A stretch of DNA of 64,000 nt from positions 105,732,088 through 105,796,087 of the forward strand of contig CM043702.1 in NCBI GenBank assembly GCA_023935145.1, given 5' to 3'. Shown one piece after another: positions 54,717-64,000 of this stretch; within the stretch, counting starts at the first letter, position 1; each line of letters starts with the position of its first letter. Position numbers and translations under genes: made by a program. The notes under the pieces are model-generated. The model was not told the origin of the DNA, ran no database searches, and saw only the letters and a program-made list of their open reading frames with translations. Source of the stretch: Bretschneidera sinensis. Taxonomy: Eukaryota; Streptophyta; Magnoliopsida; Brassicales; Akaniaceae.

Positions 54717-55196
54717 TCAACTTTTTAAATCAATTTTAGAGAATACATAAGCACCATGCAGTTCATCTAGCATATCATCTAAACGAGGAATAAGATGTCG
54801 ATACTTTATCGTTATATTGTCGATTGCTCGGCAATCAACGCACATTCTCCATGTCCCATCCTTTTTAGGAACCAAAATCACTGGAACAGTGCACGGGCTC
54901 ATGCTTTCTCTTACGTACCCCGTTTCCATTAATTCACTAACCTGCCTTTGCAGCTCTTTTGTCTCTTCGGGATTGCTTCGATAGGCTGGTCGGTTTGGAA
55001 TTGTAGCACCGAGCATGAAATCAATTTGATGTTCAATTCCTCGAATAGGAGGTAAGCCATGTGGAATCACCTCGGGAAATATATCATCAAACTCCTGTAA
55101 AAGAGAAACAATAGAACTAGACAAAGATAAGTCAAATTGGTTAGTGTTTAATGCCTCTTTGTACGAAAGTACAATCATTGGCTGATTTAAAATCAT
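54717..55196 (-). pseudogene. CHR1b-i RT first half
   Basis: 159 open codons: [60 protein letters not shown], ending in [10 protein letters not shown] at a Gly-codon stop (normally LKSGYHQ). Confidence 0.8.
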
Positions 55197-55259
55197 CGCT
55201 CTTTTTCTTTCACTCGTTCTTGCATAAAAATTTGTTTTTCTCTCAATAGCCGAATCAAC

Positions 55260-56650
55260 TCACTTATTTTCTATCTCAATTTTTTTGGCCTCTCTCATTT
55301 TCACTTTCTGATTTTCATTCGTTCTCTTTTTCTCACTCTCTTTCGTTTTCTCACTCTCTTTTTGTAACCTCACTTGATCTTCATAAACCTGCTTTGGTGT
55401 TAAAGGAACTAGAGTGATTATTCTTTGATTTCTTATAAAAGAATATTTGTTGGTGAAGCTATCATGCTTAACACGCCGATCGAATTGCCATGGCCGACCT
55501 AGTAGTAAGTGTCCAGCTTGCATCAGAACTACATCACACAAAACTTCATCTTCATATTTTCCAATACATAAGGAAACTAACACCTATTTGTTCACCCTCA
55601 GTTCACCACTATTATTGAGCTATTGCAACTTGTAAGGCCGAGGATGTTTAATTGTTGGCAGCCCTAATTTCTCAACCATTGTAGTGCTAGCAACTTTAGT
55701 ACAACTACCTCCATCAATAATCACACTACATACCTTGTTTTGCACATGGCATCTAGCATGAAAGATGTTTTCTCGCTGCATTTCGTCATCTTCTTTGATT
55801 TGCACACTTAGAGCTCTCCTTGCAACCAACAATTCTCCTTGGGTAGTGCATTCCTCATCACTCGCATCCTCCAATAGTGGCATAGATTCAGTATCTTCTT
55901 CGCCCTCGGTTTCAATTTCACCATTATCTCGCAATACCATAACTCTTTTGTTCGGACATTGGCTTGCTATGTGACCCCTGCCTTGGCATTTAAAACACTT
56001 AATATCACGATTTCTAGTGGTGGAAGAGTCAGTTTTACCTTGATTTCCATGGCTGGTACTTTCTTGTTTTTGCTCGGTTTTGGGCTTGGCCGTGGCTTGC
56101 TTCACAAAATTCGACCTCCAAGATGAACCCGAGTTAGGGTTTTGTGGTGTATTGTTGCCCTTCCTCTTGAGTTGATTCTCAATTTTGACAGCTATGTGCG
56201 CCATATCTTCCAATTCCATATAATGATGCAACTCCACCGAATTAGCAATTTTTAGGTTCAAACCAGCAAAGAACCTAGCCATAGTAGCCTCTCGATCCTC
56301 CTCTACATTTGCTCGGATCATAGCTACTTCCATCTCTTTATAATAATCCTCCACACTCCAACTACTTTGTGTAAGACTTTGCAATTTTTGGTACAACTCA
56401 CGGTAGTAATGGCTTGGAACAAACCGTTTCCTCATCACGGTTTTGATCTCCTCCCAAGTCCCTATTGGACACTCTCTATTTCTCCTCTTGTTTAACACTA
56501 GCTGATCCAACCAAACAATCGCATAGTCAAAAAATTCAATGGCCGCAAGTTTAACCTTTTTAAGCTCGGAATAATTATGACAATCAAACACTAATTCTAT
56601 CTTCTTCTCCTAGTCAAGGTAAGCTTCGGGATCATTTTTAACTTGCAATG
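55260..56650 (-). pseudogene. CHR1b-i gag capsid, CCHC and protease
   Basis: Open frame 56591-55620: capsid domain (FDCHNYSELKKVKLAAIEFF, FVPSHYYRELYQKLQSLTQS, EDREATMARFFAGL), CCHC CFKCQGRGHIASQC intact, linker, protease IIDGGSCTKVASTTMVEKLG. A stop after PRPYKLQ; protease continues 55583-55260 (CIGKYEDEVLCDVVLMQAGH, LLGRPWQFDRR). This shows gag and protease share one frame in this family. Confidence 0.85.
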
Positions 56651-57020
56651 ATGGAATCTTTATCTTAATACTACCCAAGTTATTGTCTTCCCGATTCCTA
56701 GCTTCTCTACCTCGACCACCAAATCTCTTATGGCTAACAACTGATTCCTAATCATCGTCTTCATCAAATCCATTCCCATAATACTCTTCTTCTTCAACTC
56801 CCTCTCCCCTAGGTTGAACTCTCTCCCTCCTACGCACATTAGGAGTGTTTTGTTGCTGCCCCACATGTGCATTCTCTACCCAATCTATCCGCTCATGAAC
56901 CTGTTCCATCTCCATTCTCAATACTCTTCTCTTCTCACCCATTAAAGCCTCCATGAGCAACTTCGGATCACCTTCTCCCGTCGTATCTCCTTAATTATTT
57001 TTGTTCTTGTTGTCTGACAT
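56651..57020 (-). pseudogene. CHR1b-i gag N-terminus
   Basis: MSDNKNKNN at 57020 then a stop at codon 10. Text continues GDPKLLMEALMGEKRRVLRM and RRRERVQPRGEGVEEEEYYG, stop at 56748, then joins capsid across a frameshift. Confidence 0.75.
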
Positions 57021-57229
57021 ATTTGCTGAAAAAACAACGTTAGAAAAACAAAATGACCTCACACACTCCCTCACATGTTTCACTCAAAAAATAAGTCACT
57101 CAATTTCACTCGTGTTTTCACACAAAAATCAGATTCGCTTTTCCCCTCTTATGTGCTCACCACTCTTGCCTTTTTCCACTCGTAATAATCCTCTATAGGT
57201 TCTTATCAAACTAACCGAACAAGTATCAA

Positions 57230-57801
57230 AGTTTCCAGCAACAATTCACCAATAACTCACAAAGAAATTCGGATTTAAAGGCTAGAATACAAGCAAACAA
57301 AGATGAGAAATTGAAACAAGAATTAAAAGGATTGAATCTAAATATTACGCACTTTCTTTTTTTTTTACATTTTTTTTCATGTTCTTTTTTCTTTCTAAAC
57401 AGGAAATTTTTTCTTTTTTTTCTCAATTTTGTTTATTTTGTTTATGTTTTTTTAATAAATCAAAACAAAAGATAAGCAAACCTGCAACTAGAAGGCTTTG
57501 ATACTAACTGATATGATTCAAGAATTTCCAGTAACAATTCACCAATAACTCACAAAGAAATTCGGATTTAAAGGCTAGAATACAAGCAAACAAAGATGAG
57601 AAATTGAAATAAGAATTAAAAGGATTGAATCTAAATATTACGCACTTTCTTTTTTTTTTACGTTTTTTTTCATGTTTTTTTTCTTTCTAAACTGGAAATT
57701 TTTTCTTTTTTTTTTCAATTTTGTATTTTTTTTTTTACGATTTTATAGTGAATCAAAACAAAAGATAAGCAAACCTGCAACTAGAAGGCTTTGATACCAA
57801 C
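57230..57801 (-). repeat. Duplicated leader with two PBS copies (CHR1b-i)
   Basis: Two blocks of about 280-290 bp (about 57230-57523 and 57524-57801), each from ttccagcaacaattcacc to the PBS. The proximal PBS is TGGTATCAAAGCC (minus, 57787-57799); the distal one reads TAGTATCAAAGCC and is followed by about 12 bp of LTR end. Long T runs of different length lie in each. Confidence 0.8.
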
Positions 57802-58844
57802 TGATATGATCCACGCCAAGAACTAAGAAATTGATGGATCAAGAAGACTTCCAAGATCGTCTAGAAGCAGATTTATGTGAGACCGCGACCTGTTGCTTAT
57901 ATTGATGCAAGAACCTTGGTATAATGAAGACTGAGACTGTGACCCATTGCTTATATTGAAGCAAAAACCTTGATGTAATGAAGACGCCACAATCAATTAT
58001 GGAATGATTAATTGATAAGTCGAAGATGAACGCCACGAAAACTTCGATAAGTTCAGAAGTTCTAAAAGAACTAAAGAGAAATTTCTCTCCAAAAGTATGA
58101 ATCAAATCTAAATTGTATTATTCCAAAAGCCAATGGCTATTTAAATACATGAGAATTCGTAACCAATTAGAAAAAGGAAAACTAAGAAATAGGAAATAAA
58201 CCTAAACAGAATTCTGATAGGAATAGGAAACTACGAAATAGGAAATAAACCTAAATAGAATTATGGTAACCTAAAATCCAAATAGAGAAAGTACCTAACT
58301 TAGCATGTAAGCCCTATAATGCAACAATTAAATTCAGAAGGAAACAATTAAGAAATGGTGCAAGCTGCAAGGTGCAAACCCAAAGTGGAAGAAGATTCGG
58401 ATGCAACAGCCTGTTGGATTTAGGCCCATCATAACAGGCCCAAACAATATCCTTTTTGAAACTTTCTTAGATTTAAATTGAAGCTCAAGACGTCATTTTT
58501 CCATCCCAACAAGTTTCAGCCCATTTGGAGTTGCGGGCAAGAAGATATGACCATTTTAATTCTGGTCATTGGGTCCTCCCGAAATTCCAAAATGGAAGTT
58601 CCCTTGGATCGTGGAAACCCATCCTTATGGATCATGTATAACATCATCCTTGGGCCCCCAAAGATGGTTCTTAGCCCAAATGTGTTGAATAATCCCATTG
58701 AGAGTTTTCTTGAACTATTTAGCTCGGGCCCTTGTAACTGGACTAATTGGAACTTGAATAAACCGTTTAGCTTGGGCCCTTATAACTTGACCAATTGAAA
58801 CTTGAATAGGATCCGTCTCCCATTTGTTAGCCGTGTCCTCATCA
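57802..58844 (-). repeat. CHR1b-i 5' LTR with captured segment
   Basis: 1043 bp. Captured ATH1 block about 58358-58610, same borders as in the 3' LTR, and the same pol-tail duplication (about 58720-58815). U5 has a tandem duplication near 57882-57990. Confidence 0.85.
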
Positions 58845-58849
58845 TTTTG

Positions 58850-59187
58850 GGCTTGAAGATGTTCAACCCATGTCTTTTAATTGATGTAGGCCTTATTCGA
58901 CCCTAGGATTTCATAGAGGGCTTAAAAAACACGTGTAGCCGCATTTCGAGGGTTAGTTGGACGTGAATGAAGTTTTCTTCATAGATAATTTTTTGTTTTC
59001 TCTATTTTTTCTTGATTGAACTAAGAACTTATCAAATTCAAATCCTTTGTGGCATTCTCACCGAATCTAGGTTCTTGAAACAAGATTTCAATGGGTCTAG
59101 ATTATCTTAACTTGATTCTTGGCTTTTTTGGGTAAGTTTCAATTTAATTATGGGTTCAAGGGATTTCCATCCCACGGGTTCACATCA
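58850..59187 (+). repeat. CHR2-iii LTR, R-U5 part
   Basis: Continues 53096 after CHR1b-i; ends GGGTTCACATCA at 59187. Matches the reverse complement of 51998-52330. Confidence 0.85.
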
Positions 59188-59189
59188 TT

Positions 59190-59423
59190 TGGTATTAGAG
59201 CCCAGGCTCTAAATCAGGTATGATTTATCCTTTTCAATTCTTGCATTTGGGTTTTGTCTTAGGCGTGTTCTAGGGTTTTCTATTCTAATCTACGATTCCT
59301 TCTTCATTCTTGTTGATTTCGAGTGTTTGAATTCAGATCTGTGATTTTCACGTTTGATTACTCGTGTACTTGATTCAAGAATTCATATCTGCGAATCCTT
59401 TAATAGATTACACGAATCTTTGA
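59190..59423 (+). other. CHR2-iii PBS and leader start
   Basis: TGGTATTAGAGCC at 59190-59202 (one mismatch to the tRNA-Met site), then leader matching 51983-51765 in reverse, until CHR1b-ii sequence starts at about 59424. This copy has no gag or pol in the window. Confidence 0.75.
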
Positions 59424-60597
59424 TAAGAATTTCCAGCAACAATTCACCAATAACTCACAAAGAAATTCGGATTTAAAGGCTAGAATACAAGCAAACAAAG
59501 ATGAGAAATTGAAATAAGAATTAAAAGGATTGAATCTAAATATTACGCACTTTCTTTTTTTTTTACGTTTTTTTTTCATGTTTTTTTTTTCTTTCTAAAC
59601 TGGAAATATTTTTTTTTTCAGTTTTGTTTTTTTTTTTTTTTACATTTTTTTAATGAATCAAAACAAAAGATAAGCAAACCTGCAACTAGAAGGCTTTGAT
59701 ACTAACTGATATGATTCAAGAATTTCCCGCAACTGTTCACCAATAACTCACAAAGAAATTCGGATTTAAATGCTAGAATACAAGCAAACAAAGATGAGAA
59801 ATTGAAATAAGAATTAAAAGGATTGAATCTAAATATTACGCACTTTTTTTTTACGTTTTTTTTCATGTTTTTTTTCTTTCTAAACTAGAAATTTTTTCTT
59901 TTTTTTTCAATTTTATTTTTTTTTTATGTTTTTTTAGTGAATCAAAATAAAAGATAAGCAAACCTGCAACTACAAGGCTTTGATACCAACTGATATGATC
60001 CACGCAAAGAACTAAGAAATTTATGGATCAAGAAGACTTCCAAGATCGTCTAGAAGCAGATTTATGTGAGACCGCGACCTGTTGCTCATATTGATGCAAG
60101 AACCTTGGTATAATGAAGATTGAGACCATGACCCTTTGCTTATATTGAAGCAAGAACCTTGGTGTAATGAAGACGCCACAATCAATTATGGACTGATTGA
60201 TTGATAAGTCGAAGATGAACTTCGATAAGTTCAGAAGTTCTAAAAGAACTAAAGAGAAATTTCTCTCCAAAAGTATGAATCAAATCTGAATTGTATTATT
60301 TCAAAAGCCAATGGCTATTTAAATACATGAGAATTCGTAACCAATTAGAAATAGGAAATAAACCTAAACAGAATTCTGGTAGGAATAGGAAACTACAAAA
60401 TAGAAAATAAACATAAATAGAATTCTGGTAACCTAAAATCCAAATAAAGAAAGTACCTAACTTGGCATGTAAGCCTTATAATGCAACAATTAAATTCAGA
60501 AGAAAACAATTAAGAAAAGGTGCAAGCTGCAAGGTGCAAACCCAAAGTGGAAGAAGATTCAGATGCACCAGCGTGTTGGATTTAGGCCCATCATAAT
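59424..60597 (-). mobile_element. CHR1b-ii fragment: two leaders plus LTR
   Basis: Minus strand: LTR from 60597 (U3 truncated inside the captured ATH1 segment, about 60520-60597) to 59996, then two tandem leader-PBS blocks (about 59720-59995, 59428-59719), ending at CHR2-iii leader. No gag. It shares the double leader and captured segment with CHR1b-i. ATH1-ii begins at 60598. Confidence 0.8.
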
Positions 60598-62495
60598 TGA
60601 TAGGATCACTTTGTATTACGTTTTTAATGCCTTTCCTACCCTATTTGGCTTTGTAATTCTCTTAACTTTGTTATTTTGAGCTTAGTTTCTTTTCTTAGTA
60701 TTTAGAAAGCTTGTGAACGTGGGAATGGTAAAATAAGGTGCTAAAATGAGTTTTCCTAGTTACTTTAGGAAATCTAAGTGGATTAAGAAAATAGTCTTAT
60801 TATTCTAAGAAACTTTTCTAATTATGGAAACTTTCCTTATCTATTATTTTCTGATTTCTTTGTAGGGTTCCACCTTGGAATTATTTGGATGATGTGTCAA
60901 AACACAAGAGAATATTGGAGTCCATTAGTGACATGGGTATGTCCAACCTAACATGGGCTTGCCCAACAAAAGATCACATAATCTCTTGTCAACTAAGCAA
61001 GGTGCAAGGTCCAAGCCCAAAGTGGAGGAAGATTCGGATGCAACAGCCTACTGGATTTTGGCCCATCATAACAAGCCCAAACAATATCATTTTTGAGACT
61101 TTCTTAGGTCCAAATTGAAGTTCAAGACGTCTTCTTTCCAGCCCAACAAGTTTCACCTCATTTGGAGATGTGTGGAAGAAGATATGACCGTTTGAATTCT
61201 ACTAGTTGGGTCCTCCTGAAATTTCGGGATTGTATTCCTTTTTCTTACTTTTGGCCATTCCTTGATTCTTTGCATGTTTTAGGGATTGTTTCCTTGCATG
61301 TTTTAGGGATTGTTTCCTTGCATGTTTCATGGCTTGTTTTTAGCATTGTTTTCTTGCTTTTCCTAAGCTTAGAGGGTTGCTCTAAGCTCTATAAATAGGG
61401 TGTTTGTAAGATGAAAGAGATCATCTTTTCTCTTGGAACCATCTCTACTCAAAATTCAAGAAGCAAAAGGCTGAAACACTCCACCATTCCATCTCCAATT
61501 GTGAGCACATTAGGACTTTTCCAAAATGTGTTCTCCTTCATCTATCATCATAGCCGTGAGGTTCATCACCATTAACATCTCAAGCTTCCTTGAGTGTGTT
61601 CAAGAAGTGTACCCCTTACGGCTATTCTTTTTAATTGTTTCAGCCTTGGATTCTTATGTTAGAGATTATTATTAATTCAATGAGTTGGTTAATTTTCGGA
61701 TTTATTCTTTAATGTTTTTGAATTGTTCATGATATGTAGACATATTAATTCATTACATATGTTGAATTTTCAGTTCTGTTATATTGAAAACTTTGATATT
61801 GCAAATCATTGAAGCCATAATCGCATTTTCGATCACCTAATTGATCTGGAGTACGATTTAAAGTGGTAAAAGCTATGAACAATAGCCAATGTTCTGGAAA
61901 TTGCATGTTCTTTATCCATGGACTTTTTCATAGGAATAAGGAACATGTTATTAAATCATAATTGCTTTTGATCTTAATGATTTGTTTAAGTAATTGTAAG
62001 GATGCGCTGAGTATTAACTTGATTGCTTAAACAAAATAACTAGCTGATGGACTTTTCCTAAGCTTAGTGATTATCTAAGAAGGAATTTATAAAGTGCATG
62101 ATCTCTTTAGGCTTGCACTTTGATTCAATTCTGATATGTGATTGAGGCACGAATTCGTTGTCTACATTGAAACAATTTGATTAGTCATTTAACAAACTTG
62201 ATTTTCTGAATTGTGAGAGAAAATGATCAATTGTAAATAATTGTTCTTTAATTTCCTTAGTAAAGTTAGTAAAAGAAAAATCAGATCATGAAAACCCCCT
62301 AATCTTGTGTAATGTTAATAGATGTAGATTTATATTTGTTTATAAACTGCTAATTAAACCAATCAAATCATTTTTTATTTTTATGACTCTTTAGTATAGA
62401 GTACCCGCAATCCCCGGCCAATAACGATACCCTACTAATCACTTTACTACAATCTTCTGCAGGGTTTGTTGATGACCGAAATAAACGGTCTATCA
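60598..62495 (+). repeat. ATH1-ii 5' LTR
   Basis: 1898 bp, TGATAGGATC to GTCTATCA. TATA box CTATAAATAGG at 61389-61399. The U3 middle (about 60888-61230) is inverted relative to ATH1-i. Downstream of the TATA box it matches the reverse complement of ATH1-i. Confidence 0.85.
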
Positions 62496-62497
62496 AA

Positions 62498-62516
62498 TGG
62501 CGCCGTTGCCGGGGAT
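62498..62516 (+). other. PBS for tRNA-Asp (ATH1-ii)
   Basis: TGGCGCCGTTGCCGGGGAT, 2 bp after the LTR. Confidence 0.9.
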
Positions 62517-62721
62517 TGCAAAATCTCTATATTTTAGTGTCATTTAACTTGTTAATATTCTTCTTAGCATATAATATAACTTTTGTTTTACTTGATTGCA
62601 ATTTTAGCATGTGACTTCCTTAAAACCATTTGTAACATTTGTAAGGGAAGCTCATTATTATTTGTATTTCAAACTTTAACTTATATATTGATTCCTTTGC
62701 TTTTGTTATTTAGGTCGATGA
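62517..62721 (+). other. ATH1-ii leader
   Basis: About 200 bp of AT-rich untranslated sequence. Matches the leader of ATH1-i at about 13756-13956 in reverse. Confidence 0.65.
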
Positions 62722-64000
62722 ATGTCAGCAGTTAGTAGAAAGACTCAAGAACTTAGAAAACGTTTGGCTTTACTAAAAGAAGTTGCACTTTCTACAAATC
62801 AACCCCCACCTTACCAAGAAGGGAGGTTAGAGTCGGAGGAGTCAGATAATTTTTCACATCACTTGTCAGACGAGGAAGAAGACATACCTGACTTAGAAGA
62901 CGCAAGTAAGGAAGACGAAGTACCAATGGCTGAAACTATTAGGCAAATGTCTTCTTCAACTGATGGGGGAGCTGCACCAACTTGTATTACTTATCCAGAA
63001 CCAGCAGTTGGCAAGATAGCTGAGTTCGAACTGAAGAGTGGGTTCTTGCACCATTTGCCCAAATTCCATGGGCTTACTAACGAAGATCCTCACAAACATC
63101 TCAAGGAGTTCCAGTTTGTGTGTTTAAGTATGTGCCCACAAAATGCGGATCTCAACGTTCTGAAGCTGAAGTCATTCCCTTTTTCACTTGAAGATAGGAC
63201 AAAGACTTGGTTGTTTGATCTACCCTCGGGTTACATCAACACATGGGAGAAGCTGATGACTAAGTTTCTGACTAAGTACTTCCCTGCCTCAAGGATTACT
63301 GTCTTGAGGAAGCAAATAACTGGAATTGAGCAAAGGAAGGATGAAGCGTTCTATGCCTACTACGAGAGATTCAAGAGCTTAATTGCATCATGTCCTTCAC
63401 ATGGGATGAAAGAAGGGAATCTTCTCACTTACTTTTATGAGGGACTTCTCCCCCTCGAACGTCAATTGTTAGATGCTGCTGCCGGAGGTTCTTTTGTCGA
63501 TAAGACACCTGATGTTGCTAAGGAGTTACTCGCCCAACGTGCTCTTAATTATCAACAATATGAGGGAGTGTTAAACTCCACTCATGGGGTGAATGAGGTA
63601 TCTTCTAACTCTGCTATTGAGGAAAAAGTTAATAAAATGTCTACTCTTCTGTCTCAGGTACTGAACGTGAATGGAGCACAAGTACAACAAGTTGCTCAAA
63701 TCTGTGGTGTGTGTTGTACTCAAGGGCATCCAACTGACCAATTTCCCCAACTGATCAACAATGGAGGATAGGAGTCTCTTAACGCTGTTGGGTTTCAAGG
63801 TAATCAAGGTGGACAAAGGTACAACCCTTTCTCTAACACATATAAACCTGGCCTTAGAGATCACCCCAATTTTCGTTGGGCCAACAATGATAATGTTCAG
63901 AACCCTCAAGATCAAGGGCAATTGTTTCCACGCCCTTCAGGTTTGTTTATGAAGCCTCAGGTACCTCAAAACTTTGTCCCTAATCCTATTGTACCTACAA
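62722..64000 (+). pseudogene. ATH1-ii gag, one stop, incomplete at window end
   Basis: MSAVSRKTQELRKRLALLKE start, acidic region (residues 40-75), then a Retrotrans_gag-type capsid: FELKSGFLHHLPKFHGLTNE (about 102-121), DPHKHLKEFQFVCLSM, FPFSLEDRTKTWLFDLPSGY, LTKYFPASRITVLRKQITGI, YFYEGLLPLERQLLDAAAGG. The knuckle CGVCCTQGHPTDQF has Phe for the last Cys. A TAG (W codon changed) at 63769 stops it at 349 codons; the frame then stays open to 64000 with NPFSNTYKPGLRDHPNFRWA. Athila clade by wording. Best-preserved gag in the window. Confidence 0.85.

Larger units (their letters stand above)
53097..58844 (-). mobile_element. CHR1b-i, inserted in CHR2-iii LTR
   Basis: 5748 bp with perfect target duplication TTTTG (53092-53096, 58845-58849). 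LTRs 977 and 1043 bp, both carrying a captured ATH1 LTR segment. Gag with CCHC, protease and RT follow; RNase H and integrase are lost by a deletion different from that of CHR1. The leader and PBS are duplicated. Confidence 0.9.
60598..64000 (+). mobile_element. ATH1-ii Athila-like element, runs off window
   Basis: LTR 60598-62495, tRNA-Asp PBS 62498-62516, leader, gag from 62722 to the window end. The left neighbour is CHR1b-ii. The right end and target duplication are outside the window. Confidence 0.85.

Noticed and set aside
57350..57430. Poly-T tracts as terminators or polyadenylation signals
   Set aside because: They are length-variable homopolymers in a retroelement leader, repeated at 57650 and 59560.

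Overview
The window is plant repetitive DNA from an AT-rich eudicot-type genome (species not identifiable; a woody dicot is a guess). I found no host gene, tRNA, rRNA or CRISPR. Nearly all of it is LTR retrotransposons nested in one another, with primer-binding sites (PBS) matching plant initiator tRNA-Met (TGGTATCAGAGCC) or tRNA-Asp (TGGCGCCGTTGCCGGGGAT). Working names: CHR1, CHR1b, CHR2 and CHR3 are Ty3/gypsy elements of CRM/Galadriel-like chromovirus type (tRNA-Met PBS). ATH1, ATH2 and ATH3 are Athila/Tat-like (tRNA-Asp PBS). LRD is a non-coding large-LTR element, and COP1 is a Ty1/copia (Tork-like) element.

Layout. 1-4202: tandem LTR complex of CHR3, a mini-element with almost no coding sequence, ending in an ATH1 LTR scrap (4203-4552). 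4553-6940: decayed CHR2 pol, fused to a CHR1 element on the + strand (6941-21552). That CHR1 copy is split by ATH1 (10174-20622, imperfect 5-bp target duplication), which carries LRD (15288-19681, duplication AGAGC). 21553-26485: ATH2-like LTR, truncated COP1 and an LRD-like LTR. 26486-52694: one minus-strand CHR2 copy broken by four insertions: CHR1 (27036-32220, CATGG), ATH2 (34977-40671, TCCCT), a three-LTR CHR1 (40839-46356, TTCTA) and ATH3 (47098-51154). 52731-59423: a second CHR2 LTR head-to-head with the first, carrying CHR1b (53097-58844, TTTTG). 59424-60597: a CHR1b fragment. 60598-64000: an ATH1 copy entering gag.

How it fits together. No copy can move by itself: all pol genes are broken, and every integrase seen has lost its catalytic Glu. 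CHR1 copies at different loci share the same deletion of RNase H plus most of integrase, so they probably spread as a non-autonomous lineage using enzymes from elsewhere. In CHR1, CHR2 and CHR3 the pol reading frame runs through the polypurine tract (PPT) into the LTR. Several ATH2- and LRD-type LTR promoters carry a plant snRNA-type upstream element 32-33 bp before the TATA box, beside a cluster of CGATCG palindromes. LTRs here are modular: U3, U5 and leader pieces are swapped, duplicated or inverted between families.
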